Assembly: GCA_947073765.1 (NCBI GenBank)
Contig: CAMTMZ010000006.1
Location: 1 to 64,000, forward strand
Length of the DNA: 64,000 bases
Origin: an uncultured Bacillota bacterium
Lineage (GTDB): Bacteria > Bacillota > Clostridia > Oscillospirales > Oscillospiraceae
Direction of reading: 5' to 3'
Position 1 is the first letter of the stretch; each line of letters begins with the position of its first letter. This document shows, piece by piece, positions 36,322 through 44,869 of the stretch. The notes below the pieces were generated by a model that saw only the letters and a list, made by a program, of their open reading frames with translations, ran no database searches and had not been told where the DNA came from. The translations under genes and the position numbers were made by a program.

Positions 36322-37707
36322 TTATAAATTGTTCACCAGCTGCTTAAACACTTTGCCCCGCTCCATGAAGTTTTTAAATCGGTCAAACGCGGCGCAGGCC
36401 GGAGACAACACGACCACATCACCCTCCTGGGCAATATCTCGGGCGGCGGCCACAGCAGCGGACAGATTTTCTGTCTCCAAAATCTTCAGCCCGCTCTCCG
36501 CATAGCCCTCCGCGGCCTCTGCCGCTCTCTTGATAGCGGGGGCAGTATCACCAGTAAGGATAAGCGCTTTTACCTGTCGAACAATTTCCACACCAAGCTG
36601 AGTAAAGGGAACTCCCTTATCATAACCACCGGCGATCAAAATTAATTTTTGCTCGAAGGAGTCCAAACAGGCCATAGTCCGGGTAGGACTGGTGCCGATG
36701 GAGTCGTTGTAGTATTTCACGCCGTTCAGCTCCCGAACCAGTTCGATCCGGTGCTCTACACCAGTGAAGCGCTGTGCTACCGCTCGGACACACTTGTCCG
36801 GTACAATGCCATCTACCGCCGCAATAGCAGCCATGTAGTTTTCGATGTTGTGGACGCCAGGGATGCGGATTTCAGACAGGGACAGAACCTCCCTGCTGCC
36901 CATGTTGTTGGTGAGCCAGATGGCGCCGTCACGGAGATATACTCCTTCCTCCAGCCGGTGGCTCCGACTGAAGAGCATAGGCCTCCCTACCGCTGTTTTG
37001 GCCAGGGACCGGGTAATGTCGTTGTCATAGTTAAAGACAGCGCGGTCCTGCGGGTTCTGGTGGCAGAAAATATTCAGCTTTGCTTGAGTGTATTCCTCCA
37101 TTGTGTGATGGTAGTCCAGGTGATTGGGTGACAGATTGGTAAATACCGCCACATTGGGGCTGCGGTCCATAGTCATCAACTGGAAGGAGGACAATTCCAC
37201 CACAGCTATGTCGTCAGGCGTCATGCCGTCCACATCGGGCAGCAGAGGCCGGCCGATGTTTCCACCTAAATAGACGTTGCGCCCCGCCTCTTTTAAAAAC
37301 TCACTGATAAGGGTGGTGGTGGTAGTTTTGCCGTCACTTCCCGTAATACCGATTATATGACAGGGGCACAACTGAAAAAACAACTCCATCTCAGAGGTAA
37401 GAATGCTGCCTCCAGCCATCGCTTTTAGCAGTTCCGGAGTATTAGGGCTGAGTCCGGGGGTGCGGAAGATGACGTCAGCTTTGTGGAGCTTGGCCAAGTA
37501 TTCCGGCCCTGTCCTGAGTTTAGCCCCCAGGCTCTCCAGCTCTGACGCCTGCTCCTCCACCCGTTCCCGGGGTGATTTGTCGCACACAGTAACCTTCAGT
37601 TCAGCCCGCAGCAGGGTGCGGATCAATGGGGTATTGCTGACACCCATGCCGATTACGGCAACAGACTTTCCCCGCAGACTCTCCAAATAAGCAGACATGG
37701 TGGACAT
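36322..37707 (-). CDS. murD: UDP-N-acetylmuramoyl-L-alanine--D-glutamate ligase
   Basis: 461 residues. ATP site GSDGKTTTT, the central Mur-ligase domain (NLSPNHLDYH, FNYDND) and the C-terminal domain (YYNDSIGTSPTRT, AGGYDKG) are complete. It adds D-glutamate to UDP-MurNAc-L-Ala in peptidoglycan synthesis. AAAGGAGG precedes the ATG. It stands outside the classical mur/fts cluster and starts a run of genes down to ligA. Confidence 0.96.
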   Translation of the reverse strand: MSTMSAYLESLRGKSVAVIGMGVSNTPLIRTLLRAELKVTVCDKSPRERVEEQASELESLGAKLRTGPEYLAKLHKADVIFRTPGLSPNTPELLKAMAGGSILTSEMELFFQLCPCHIIGITGSDGKTTTTTLISEFLKEAGRNVYLGGNIGRPLLPDVDGMTPDDIAVVELSSFQLMTMDRSPNVAVFTNLSPNHLDYHHTMEEYTQAKLNIFCHQNPQDRAVFNYDNDITRSLAKTAVGRPMLFSRSHRLEEGVYLRDGAIWLTNNMGSREVLSLSEIRIPGVHNIENYMAAIAAVDGIVPDKCVRAVAQRFTGVEHRIELVRELNGVKYYNDSIGTSPTRTMACLDSFEQKLILIAGGYDKGVPFTQLGVEIVRQVKALILTGDTAPAIKRAAEAAEGYAESGLKILETENLSAAVAAARDIAQEGDVVVLSPACAAFDRFKNFMERGKVFKQLVNNL

Positions 37708-37785
37708 AGAAACATCCTCCTTTCACTATTTCCTTTTCTTTTCATATATTACCATATCTCGTGAAATAATTCAATCATGTTCCCA

Positions 37786-37824
37786 CCAAAAATGGCCCGC
37801 ATGGCATTTGCCGTGCGGGCCATT
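37786..37824 (-). terminator. terminator behind the coiled-coil gene
   Basis: A 15-bp stem (AATGGCCCGCA with TGCGGGCCATT, extended by TGGC/GCCG) with an ATTT loop, then T5 on the minus strand. Confidence 0.88.
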
Positions 37825-37836
37825 GACCTATCTGTT

Positions 37837-38358
37837 TTATGCCAGCCGCAGTTGCAGTTCACGGATCTCCTGGCTGTGCCGCTGCACGGTTAACGCCAAA
37901 ACCTCAGTCCTGTCCTCTAATGGATCGAACTCCTCATGGGGAACAAAACGGTCCCACAGTGCCTGCTGGCCCTCCAGCAGCAGATTTAGAGTCCGCTTTT
38001 GTTCGTTCTCCAGATATAACCGGACGTTAGTTACCTGATCCTTCAGAGTAGAAACCTGTTTGTCCAGTGATGTGTACCCAACCTTCAGCTCTTGGACATC
38101 TGTCTTCAGTGTCTCGACATCCACCCTCAGCCCTTGGACATCTGTCTTTAGTGTCTCGACATCCACCTTCAGCCCTTGGATATCTGTCTTTAGTGTCTCG
38201 ACATCCGCTTTCAGCCCTTGGACGTCTGTCTTCAGTGTCTCGACATCTACCTTCAGCCCTTGGACATCCGCCTTTAATTCATGGATATCCTGTCGAATGG
38301 GTTCCATCTTGGCCTCAACGACCTGCCCAATTGCCTGAAGCAGCTCCTGATCTGTCAT
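37837..38358 (-). CDS. coiled-coil protein with 14-residue repeats
   Basis: 173 residues. The N-terminus MTDQELLQAI matches the small gene at 26820-26990. Residues about 26-95 are four to five near-identical 14-residue units of the form VETLKTDVQGLKVD with hydrophobic a/d positions, predicting a long coiled coil. A helical tail follows. No catalytic motif; it may be a structural or DNA-associated protein. It lies 20 nt after the XerD-like gene in the same direction. Confidence 0.7.
   Translation of the reverse strand: MTDQELLQAIGQVVEAKMEPIRQDIHELKADVQGLKVDVETLKTDVQGLKADVETLKTDIQGLKVDVETLKTDVQGLRVDVETLKTDVQELKVGYTSLDKQVSTLKDQVTNVRLYLENEQKRTLNLLLEGQQALWDRFVPHEEFDPLEDRTEVLALTVQRHSQEIRELQLRLA
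38104..38280 (-). repeat. 42-bp tandem repeats inside the coiled-coil gene
   Basis: About four copies of a 42-bp unit (14 codons), each with a GTCGAGACACT core on the minus strand. The copies differ by a few bases. Copy number could vary in frame by slippage. Confidence 0.8.
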
Positions 38359-38378
38359 AGTTTCTTCTCCTTATCTGT

Positions 38379-39266
38379 CTACGCCCGGGGATGGGCCTTT
38401 TTGTACACGTCTTTAATCTTCTGGTTTATAAGTTTGGAGTAGATCTGAGTAGAGGAGATATCAGCATGACCAAGCATCTCCTGAATAGAACGCAGATCGG
38501 CGCCATTTTCCAGCAGGTGAGCGGCAAAGGAGTGGCGCAGAGTATGTGGGGTAATGTCTTTTTGTATCCCAGCCTTCTCCTGATAATACTTAATCAGCTT
38601 CCAAAAGCCTTGGCGGCTCATGCGTTCTCCGTTCATATTGACAAAGAGGGCAGTTTCTTCCGGAGAATCTACCAACTGGGGCCGCACGTTATGTATGTAT
38701 TCTCCCAGAGCCCGGATCGCTGTGGAGTAGAGAGGAATGATTCTCTCTTTACTTTTGCTGAAGCATTTTAGCACGCCGCCAGGCAGATTCACGTCGTCAA
38801 CGTCAAGTTCAATCAGTTCGCTGACCCGGATCCCAGTGGCGTAGAGCAGCTCCAGCATGGCCCGGTCCCGATAGCCTTTCAAGTCGGTGCACTCAGGCTG
38901 TTCCAGGAACAGCTCCACCTCCTTGCTTGTGAGGACTTGGGGCAGTTTGCGTTCCACTTTGGCGGGAGTCACATGTTTGGCCGGATTTTGAACCACATAC
39001 CCCTTTCCCACAAGGCAGGAGTAAAAAGATTTAATGGAAGCCACCGACCGGGTAACAGTGGCGGGGGACTTGCCCCGCTTGGTGAGGGAATTGGCGTAAT
39101 CCTCCACGTCCCGAGCTGCTACTTGGATGAGGTCCACCCCTCTCCCATCCATGGCTGCGGCAAACTGGCTGATATCCCGGAGATAAGAGCTGACCGTGTT
39201 AGCCGAGGCGTGTTTTTCAATTTTCAAAAAGTCCTCGTAAGCCGTCAGCAATTCAGACACGTTCAC
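38379..39266 (-). CDS. xerD: site-specific tyrosine recombinase, XerD-like
   Basis: 295 residues, the usual Xer size. Catalytic residues Arg147 (ATGIRVSE), Lys171 (SKSKERIIP), His241-x-x-Arg244 (HTLRHSFA), His267 (LGHAD) and Tyr276. It probably resolves chromosome dimers at dif with a partner Xer protein. It lies directly downstream of spoIIM, and in B. subtilis xerD (ripX) is also close to spoIIM, which supports the housekeeping role. XerC versus XerD cannot be fixed by eye. Confidence 0.88.
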   Translation of the reverse strand: MNVSELLTAYEDFLKIEKHASANTVSSYLRDISQFAAAMDGRGVDLIQVAARDVEDYANSLTKRGKSPATVTRSVASIKSFYSCLVGKGYVVQNPAKHVTPAKVERKLPQVLTSKEVELFLEQPECTDLKGYRDRAMLELLYATGIRVSELIELDVDDVNLPGGVLKCFSKSKERIIPLYSTAIRALGEYIHNVRPQLVDSPEETALFVNMNGERMSRQGFWKLIKYYQEKAGIQKDITPHTLRHSFAAHLLENGADLRSIQEMLGHADISSTQIYSKLINQKIKDVYKKAHPRA

Positions 39267-39281
39267 AACTCCTTTAACATT

Positions 39282-39902
39282 TTATAAAATCACCCGGGCT
39301 GCCGCACGCAGCAAAACAGGAACAACCCAGTATTCCAACAGCCCAGCAGCTAAAGTGAGGACCAAGCACAGGCCGGCCCGGCACCAGAAGGGACTTCCCA
39401 AAACCGGCCCTCCCCGGTTTTCTCCCCAAAAACGGCGCAGCAATTGCTGTGCAGAGAGGAAGCCAGATGTGCCCATCAAATACAGGGCTGGCATCCAAAG
39501 CAGGGCAGGGAGCGCAAATAGAACAAAAGCAGGAAATAATCCCCTGCCGCCAAAGATGCGACAGAAGCAGGCTACAGGAAAAGAGAAAAAGAATCCCCGT
39601 ACTCCAAAAAGTACCGGCAGCCCAACCAGTCCTAAGACGGTAAAACTCAGTAGCAGAGAGAGAAGCCAGTACCTAGCCTGCTCCCACAGCACAGCCCAAA
39701 GGCTGCGGGGCAAGCTTCCCTCCTGCGCCAGGGAGAGATAACCGGTCAGATAGCTGCAGAGCTCTTCCGCGCCTGCCCCATCAGACAGGGCGGCAAGCAG
39801 ACAGCCGGCGCCACCACCCACAAAAAAGGCAAAGGAAAGTACAGGCAACCCCCAGCGCTGCTCTAGCGGCAAGTCCCATTTTTTGCGGATTCTCCTTCCC
39901 AT
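39282..39902 (-). CDS. spoIIM: stage II sporulation protein M-like membrane protein
   Basis: 206 residues with about five membrane segments and no catalytic motif. The topology and size fit SpoIIM, and the neighbour xerD matches the Bacillus arrangement. SpoIIM forms the DMP complex with SpoIID and SpoIIP for septal peptidoglycan removal during engulfment. I use the ATG at 39902 behind GAGGTG. The identification rests partly on synteny. Confidence 0.65.
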   Translation of the reverse strand: MGRRIRKKWDLPLEQRWGLPVLSFAFFVGGGAGCLLAALSDGAGAEELCSYLTGYLSLAQEGSLPRSLWAVLWEQARYWLLSLLLSFTVLGLVGLPVLFGVRGFFFSFPVACFCRIFGGRGLFPAFVLFALPALLWMPALYLMGTSGFLSAQQLLRRFWGENRGGPVLGSPFWCRAGLCLVLTLAAGLLEYWVVPVLLRAAARVIL

Positions 39903-39978
39903 AGACATCACCTCAATAGACAGCCTATGAGGCGAAAGAAAAAATTAGACGCGGACTTCCCTTCATTTGGTAACTCAT

Positions 39979-40007
39979 ACTATAGCCCCTTCCGTCCTTT
40001 TTCGCAA
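39979..40007 (-). promoter_or_regulatory. sigma-A-type promoter of spoIIM-xerD
   Basis: The minus strand has TTGCGA, a 17-bp spacer and TATAGT, about 75 nt before spoIIM. Confidence 0.55.
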
Positions 40008-40090
40008 GGGGGTTTCGCGATTTTCTCTGTTTTTGCCAATTCCATAAACTTCTTATGTAAATTGCGTTATGTAAATTTCGGAACCCAAAA

Positions 40091-40121
40091 AGAAGTCGGG
40101 GCCCTTGCGAGACCCCGATAC
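40091..40121 (-). terminator. likely terminator of the SCIFF maturase gene
   Basis: The minus strand forms TCGGGG/CCCCGA around an 11-nt loop, followed by CTTCTTTTT. A second hairpin GCCCTA/TAGGGC (about 40152-40171) lies closer to the gene but lacks Ts. Confidence 0.5.
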
Positions 40122-40181
40122 AACTAAATCTAGGATCCGTGTGCGCTGTTTGCCCTAAATATAGATAGGGCCCTTGGGAAT

Positions 40182-41606
40182 TCAACGATCACACGGATTA
40201 CTATTTGTATTATTACAGTTTGTATTATCGACGCAGCCAATCCCAGCAGCAATGGCGTTGAGAGCTATGGCGCACTCAAGCCGTTTGCGCTCCATTTTAC
40301 ACGCAACCTCATTTGAGTGCATTATGTCGCCGTTGACAAGCAAATTTGAAGCAGAACATCCCCCGCTGCAGTAGAATCTGGCCCAGCACTCACGGCATGC
40401 TGGACGAGTATACACATTCTGTTGGGCAAATTGACCAGAGATATTCATGTCAAAGGAGCCGTCATGGACGCTTCCCATGCAAAATTCCTCTTTCCCTACA
40501 AACTGGTGACAGGGATAAATGTCTCCATCGGGGGTGATGGCCACATACTCGCAGCCGGCTCCACAGCCCCGCAGCCGCTTGATGACGCAGGGGCCCTGGG
40601 CCAGGTCTACATTGAAATGGAAGAAATTGATATCTTTCCGATCGATCAGAGCCCAGGCCAGTTTTTCGTATTCCTTTTCTACCCTGTCCAGGTCCTCCTC
40701 CCGGATGGCGAAGGGATCGTCGGCTGGTCCGCTGCAGGGTTCCACCGATACGTGACGAAAGCCCAGGTCACCCATGTGCAATACATCGGCGGTGAAGTCT
40801 AGATTCTCCCGGGTGAAGGTGCCCCGGACGTAGTAGTCCTTACTTCCTCTCTGAGCCACCAGCTTTTGGAACTTGGGAACAATCACTTCATAGCTCCCTT
40901 TACCATTCGCCGTGGGGCGCATTTGATCGTTTACCTCTCCCCTGCCGTCCAGGGAAAGCACTACGTTGGACATCTCCCGGTTGATGTAGTCGATGGTCTC
41001 GTTATCCAACAAAATTCCGTTGGTTGTAATAGTAAAGCGAAATACCTTGTCATGCTCTTCCTCCAAGGAACGGGCGTACTCTACCGTCCGCCTTACAGTG
41101 TCCATGGCCATCAGGGGTTCTCCCCCGAAGAAGTCGATTTCAATATTGCGCCGCTTGCCTGATTTGGCAACCACCCAGTCGATGGCTTTTTTGGCGGTTT
41201 CAAAGTCCATTGTCATCCTGTGTCCAGTGCCAAAGTCTCCGGTGGAGGCAAAGCAGTATTTACACCGCAGGTTGCAGTCGTGGGATACGTGGAGACACAG
41301 TGCTTTTACTACTGCAGCTTTGGGCAGAGCCATGGCCGCTTCCGGGTCCAGATAGTCGTCAGTGGTGAAGAGCAATCCGGCGTTTTGCAGCACCCGCAGC
41401 TCCTGCCAGCTCTCCTCCAGATCGTCTGGGTCATACTGGGGCAGCTGCGTCACCAGTTCCAGTGGGATTTTTCCCTCCCCTATCGGCCCCTCGCCAATCA
41501 GTGTGAGCAGATCATAAGTCAGCTTGTCCAAAACATGGACTGCTCCGCTGTTTATGTCCGCCGCCAGGTATTGTCCCAGGGCGGTAAAGGTATGTACGGT
41601 TATCAT
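40182..41606 (-). CDS. scfB: SCIFF peptide maturase (radical SAM, SPASM)
   Basis: 474 residues. Radical SAM motif CNLRCKYCFASTGDFG and a C-terminal SPASM domain with cysteine-rich sites (RGCGAGCEYVA, CHQF, CRECWARFYCSGGCSA) for auxiliary 4Fe-4S clusters. It installs thioether links in the SCIFF peptide encoded 89 nt upstream. The last 20 residues are an unusual Asn/Thr/Cys tail (NTNCNNTN). The N-terminus resembles a PqqD-like peptide-binding domain (about 1-85). Confidence 0.93.
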   Translation of the reverse strand: MITVHTFTALGQYLAADINSGAVHVLDKLTYDLLTLIGEGPIGEGKIPLELVTQLPQYDPDDLEESWQELRVLQNAGLLFTTDDYLDPEAAMALPKAAVVKALCLHVSHDCNLRCKYCFASTGDFGTGHRMTMDFETAKKAIDWVVAKSGKRRNIEIDFFGGEPLMAMDTVRRTVEYARSLEEEHDKVFRFTITTNGILLDNETIDYINREMSNVVLSLDGRGEVNDQMRPTANGKGSYEVIVPKFQKLVAQRGSKDYYVRGTFTRENLDFTADVLHMGDLGFRHVSVEPCSGPADDPFAIREEDLDRVEKEYEKLAWALIDRKDINFFHFNVDLAQGPCVIKRLRGCGAGCEYVAITPDGDIYPCHQFVGKEEFCMGSVHDGSFDMNISGQFAQQNVYTRPACRECWARFYCSGGCSASNLLVNGDIMHSNEVACKMERKRLECAIALNAIAAGIGCVDNTNCNNTNSNPCDR

Positions 41607-41651
41607 GACATTTTCTCCTCTCGTTTAGACAGTCTTAAAATCTGGAACAGC

Positions 41652-41683
41652 AAAAAGGCAGGCGCAAAAGCGCCCGCCTTTTC
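41652..41683 (-). terminator. hairpin between scfA and scfB
   Basis: The minus strand forms AAAAGGC-x-GGCGC/GCGCC-x-GCCTTTT with a TTTT loop and T tail. It would let most transcripts stop after the peptide gene, giving more peptide than enzyme. Confidence 0.8.
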
Positions 41684-41694
41684 AGGCTGTTTTT

Positions 41695-41835
41695 TTACTT
41701 GTTTTCGCACTTCTGGTTGGCGACGGTGCAGGAAGTCTTGCAGGCAGACTGGCAAGAGGTCTGGCACTCGCCGCAGCCACCCTTGGCGGCGCTGGCCTTC
41801 AGAGTAGCCCCGTTGAGCGTCTGGATATGTTTCAT
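41695..41835 (-). CDS. scfA: SCIFF ribosomal peptide (six cysteines in forty-five residues)
   Basis: 46 residues, too short for standard gene calling. It starts MKHIQTLNGATLKAS and has six cysteines at 21, 24, 28, 32, 36 and 43 in a Thr/Ser/Gln-rich tail (GGCGECQTSC). The first part is the leader and the Cys-rich part the core that the maturase crosslinks to Thr or similar residues. SCIFF is nearly universal in clostridia, and its biological role is unknown. It lies between the TIGR04086 gene and scfB, the normal order. Confidence 0.95.
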   Translation of the reverse strand: MKHIQTLNGATLKASAAKGGCGECQTSCQSACKTSCTVANQKCENK

Positions 41836-41919
41836 TTTATTTCTCCTCCTGTATTTGGTTGCTTACAGCATTTTTGGCTATAACGGACATATTATAGCAC
41901 AGCGTTTTGGAAATTTCAA

Positions 41920-42342
41920 TCATCTTCTGCGTTTTTTCTTCGGTTTTCTGCCCAGCAATCCGGAGATAGCGCCGCCGCACAAGCAGGCGCATAGAATGCC
42001 AGCCCCGCCGTTGGCAATCGAGGCTCCATGGTAAGCGATGAGTCCGGCGGTAAGCAACAGGAAAAACAGCACCATTCCAACACCCAGCCCAGCCAAAAAA
42101 GACCGGCCATTCACCCGGCAAGTGGCGTAAATACCGCCTGTCAATCCGCCTAGGACGCATACAGCCAGTACCGCGCCGTACATAGCTCCCACTGGAACCA
42201 TCCCCATAGAGACCAGTACCGAACATACCAACAGGGCCAGGATGGTGGTCACCCCGGCCAGCACACCGCCCTTGAGTACTTCACACATGGCATTGAGCCA
42301 TTCGCTGCCAGCTTCTTCTGGGCGCCGCTCCCTCTTCTTCAT
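41920..42342 (-). CDS. TIGR04086-family membrane protein
   Basis: 140 residues with four hydrophobic segments after a charged start (about 1-20) and a very basic tail (RKPKKKRRR). This family is regularly found beside the SCIFF genes and yajC in clostridia. Its function is not known. The ATG at 42342 follows GGGGGAGGG; codons upstream are in frame but lack a site. Confidence 0.8.
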   Translation of the reverse strand: MKKRERRPEEAGSEWLNAMCEVLKGGVLAGVTTILALLVCSVLVSMGMVPVGAMYGAVLAVCVLGGLTGGIYATCRVNGRSFLAGLGVGMVLFFLLLTAGLIAYHGASIANGGAGILCACLCGGAISGLLGRKPKKKRRR

Positions 42343-42409
42343 AAAAACACCCTCCCCCACGGTTTGGTAAAACCTATGCGGAGAGGGCAAAAGACATGCC
42401 TGTTACTTT

Positions 42410-42691
42410 TTAATTAGAAGGCTGCTCGGCGGATACATTTTTGCTGGACACAGCCCACTTGGTGAACTCCACACGCACCCGGTCGGCACTGGTCTCAATG
42501 ACAATGGTGTTCTCGTCCACCTTACAGATGGTACCCACGATACCGCCGATGGTGGTAATAACATCCCCCACTTTCAGGGAATCCCGCAGATTCTGGGCGT
42601 CCTTTTTCCGCTTGTTCTCCGGGCGGATCATAAAGAAGTACAGCATGGCGAGCATCAGGACAATCATAATGATAAAACTAGGGTCACCCAT
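42410..42691 (-). CDS. yajC: preprotein translocase accessory subunit YajC
   Basis: 93 residues. One N-terminal membrane helix (about 4-21) is followed by the YajC cytosolic domain (MIRPENKRKKDAQ, SLKVGDVITTIGGIVGTI). It is an accessory of SecDF in protein export. ATG 8 nt behind GGAGG. Located after tgt, as in many bacteria. Confidence 0.95.
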   Translation of the reverse strand: MGDPSFIIMIVLMLAMLYFFMIRPENKRKKDAQNLRDSLKVGDVITTIGGIVGTICKVDENTIVIETSADRVRVEFTKWAVSSKNVSAEQPSN

Positions 42692-42804
42692 AAATTTTTC
42701 CTCCAAAGTTTAAAATCACTCTGTCAACAGAATTTCTATTTGACGCAGTAAGGAGCATTATACCGGATATTTTCCCGGTTGACAAGCCCCTTTGGAAAAT
42801 TTCT

Positions 42805-43944
42805 CTATTCCTCCTGAACTGGCCGGTCCAGCAGTCCAGAGTATTGGGACCGGAAATTTAAAAAAGTTCCATTGTCAATACTCTCCCGGATGCGGGCCAT
42901 CAGTTCATTATAAAAGTGCAGATTATGGAGCACAGCCAGCCGCATGGCCAGCATCTCCCCCGCTGTCAGCAAATGGCGCAGATATGCCCGGGAGAAGGAT
43001 TTGCATGCGGGACAACAACATGTGGAATCAATGGGACGGGGGTCCAGCTTGTATCTCTCATTTTTGATGTTGATAGTTCCATTCCAGGTGTACAGCTTGC
43101 CGTGGCGGGCATTCCGGGCGGGCATAACGCAGTCGAAAAAGTCTATTCCCCGGGCAACCCCCTCGATGATGTTGGAAGGCGTCCCCACTCCCATAAGATA
43201 CCTGGGCTTGTCCAATGGCATGTGAGGCTCCACCGCATCAATAATATCGTACATCACCTGAGTGGGCTCCCCCACCGCCAAACCTCCGATGGCGTAGCCG
43301 TCGCAATTCAGCTTAGCAATTTGGTCCATATGCCAGACGCGAAGATCAGGAAATGTTCCCCCCTGGTTAATGCCGAAAAGCTGCTGATAGGGATTTACAA
43401 CATTCGCAAGACTGTTTAATCTGCTGTGTTCCGCAACGCAGCGCTCTAACCACCGGGCCGTACGCTCACAGGACGACTTAACATATTCATATGGAGAAGG
43501 ATTCTCCACACACTCATCAAAGGCCATAGCGATATCACTGCCCAGATTGGCCTGAATCCGCATAGACTCTTCTGGACCCATGAAGATACGCCGGCCATCA
43601 ATGTGAGAGGAGAATGTTACCCCCTCCTCGGTGATCTTCCGAAGACCGGACAGAGAAAAAACCTGAAAGCCGCCGCTGTCAGTAAGTATGGGGCCGTCCC
43701 AGTCCATAAATTTATGGAGTCCTCCCAACTGTCGGATTGCTCCGTCTCCAGGACGCAGGTGCAGATGATAGGTGTTGGACAACTCAACCTGACAACCGAT
43801 CTCTTTCAAGTCGTGGGCAGACACTGCGCCCTTAATGGCCCCTTGAGTGCCAACGTTCATAAACACCGGGGTCTGAACCACCCCGTGAGCGCAAATAAAA
43901 GTTCCCCGCCGGGCTTTTCCTTCTTGTTTTAAAATCTCAAACAC
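42805..43944 (-). CDS. tgt: queuine/preQ1 tRNA-guanine transglycosylase
   Basis: 379 residues. Catalytic Asp in TDSGGFQVFSLS, substrate region SDIAMAFDECVENPSPYEY, and zinc site CCCPACKS with a downstream His (LRHLL). It exchanges guanine 34 for a queuosine precursor in GUN-anticodon tRNAs. Usually queA directly precedes it; here the two are 1 kb apart with a small-peptide locus between. Confidence 0.97.
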   Translation of the reverse strand: MFEILKQEGKARRGTFICAHGVVQTPVFMNVGTQGAIKGAVSAHDLKEIGCQVELSNTYHLHLRPGDGAIRQLGGLHKFMDWDGPILTDSGGFQVFSLSGLRKITEEGVTFSSHIDGRRIFMGPEESMRIQANLGSDIAMAFDECVENPSPYEYVKSSCERTARWLERCVAEHSRLNSLANVVNPYQQLFGINQGGTFPDLRVWHMDQIAKLNCDGYAIGGLAVGEPTQVMYDIIDAVEPHMPLDKPRYLMGVGTPSNIIEGVARGIDFFDCVMPARNARHGKLYTWNGTINIKNERYKLDPRPIDSTCCCPACKSFSRAYLRHLLTAGEMLAMRLAVLHNLHFYNELMARIRESIDNGTFLNFRSQYSGLLDRPVQEE

Positions 43945-44340
43945 AAAAATCTTCCTTTTTTATTTCTTGGATAATCCGACAAAAAATCCGCAGCTCCACC
44001 CTGATTTAAGGGGGGAGATGGGGTTTTTCACACCATGCAGCTTATCACGTACCAGTATATCAAATCAGGGGAGAATATTTCCTGGGAAGTAAAGCACAAT
44101 TCAACAATTTAAAACGATTATCAATTATTAAAAACTGTGAGTGTAAAGTAAATTATCCTGTCGGGCTGTTTTGCTACGCTAAAGCGGTAATTTCTTTTTC
44201 AGGCCTATAAAGTGAATTTACATTACAGAACAGTTTGCATGTGCTGTGTATTTATACACAGCACCCTTAAAAATTGTCTATTTACCATAAAGCTCACCTG
44301 TGTAAACAGGCGAGCTTTGGTGATTCCTGCCAATTTCTTT
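43945..44340. other. AT-rich gap upstream of tgt, no protein gene seen
   Basis: Visibly AT-richer than its surroundings. Two hairpins stand out: GTGCTGTGTA/TACACAGCAC (44241-44264, 10 bp) and AAAGCTC-x-CCTG/CAGG-x-GAGCTTT (44289-44318). They may end minus-strand RNAs from the toxin locus or be remnants of an insertion. No coding frame was found. Confidence 0.5.
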
Positions 44341-44356
44341 TTTCAGGGTTTGATGG

Positions 44357-44362
44357 TAAAAT
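44357..44362 (+). promoter_or_regulatory. extended -10 promoter of the peptide mRNA
   Basis: TGGTAAAAT (TGn plus TAAAAT at 44357-44362), with no good -35. It places the 5' end near 44369, just before the anti-complementary 5' arm. Confidence 0.5.
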
Positions 44363-44470
44363 AGATACTGTGATCCTCCAATAAGAACATAGCTGCTCCC
44401 CATTATCTGGGGGCAGATATTAGCCCCCACGTACCGAAAAACCATCGAAACGAAAAGGGGGCCTTATAAT

Positions 44471-44563
44471 ATGTTTTCTGTTGAAACACTGCTTCAAACC
44501 GTATACTTAATTCTAATGGCCGCGGACCTCTGCATTAAGATATACGAGCTTTGGAGAGACTGA
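44471..44563 (+). CDS. 30-residue hydrophobic peptide, probable type I toxin
   Basis: Starts MFSVETLLQTVYLIL and ends IKIYELWRD. One membrane-spanning stretch (about residues 6-22) with a charged C-terminal end, typical of small clostridial and bacillar type I toxins and holin-like peptides. AAAGGGGG ribosome site 9 nt upstream. It sits inside an RNA whose ends pair and faces an antisense promoter. It is not similar by eye to a named toxin, so the role is inferred from architecture. Confidence 0.6.
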   Translation: MFSVETLLQTVYLILMAADLCIKIYELWRD

Positions 44564-44708
44564 ATCATTTATGTTTTAGAGGGAATGTAACCGATGCCCT
44601 AGCACGACAACCGGCTACACCCCCCACAAGCTAACCTCAGCGTTTAACTGAGGGGCAGCTATGTTCGGAGGAGGACCACACAATATAGGATCATACTTCC
44701 AAACAGCA
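44560..44708 (-). ncRNA. antisense RNA to the peptide mRNA (putative antitoxin)
   Basis: The promoter at 44715-44743 should start this RNA near 44708 and run leftwards across the 3' part of the peptide transcript, including the segment that pairs with its 5' end. The 3' end is not clear; I set it at the peptide stop only as a minimum estimate. Confidence 0.45.
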
Positions 44709-44714
44709 TGATAT

Positions 44715-44743
44715 ATTCTACCACCTTTGGTATTAACCGTCAA
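44715..44743 (-). promoter_or_regulatory. strong sigma-A promoter facing the peptide gene
   Basis: The minus strand has TTGACG, a 17-bp spacer and TAGAAT. No minus-strand protein gene starts downstream before tgt, so it should produce an antisense RNA. Confidence 0.75.
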
Positions 44744-44826
44744 GCCCCTTTTTTATCCAATGAAGTTTTTTTGTTTGTTTGCTTCTCATATTCTGTTAAA
44801 TTCCACATTTTTCTTTGCTTAAATAA

Positions 44827-44869
44827 AAAAAGTCTTTCATTTCTGCAAAAACGAAATGAAAGACTTTTT
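44827..44869. terminator. bidirectional terminator downstream of queA and the peptide locus
   Basis: A perfect 17-bp stem AAAAAGTCTTTCATTTC/GAAATGAAAGACTTTTT with a 9-nt loop. It ends the queA side on one strand and the peptide transcript on the other. Confidence 0.85.

Noticed and set aside
38104..38280. CRISPR array
   Set aside because: The 42-bp units are contiguous and in frame with a coiled-coil protein; no spacers.
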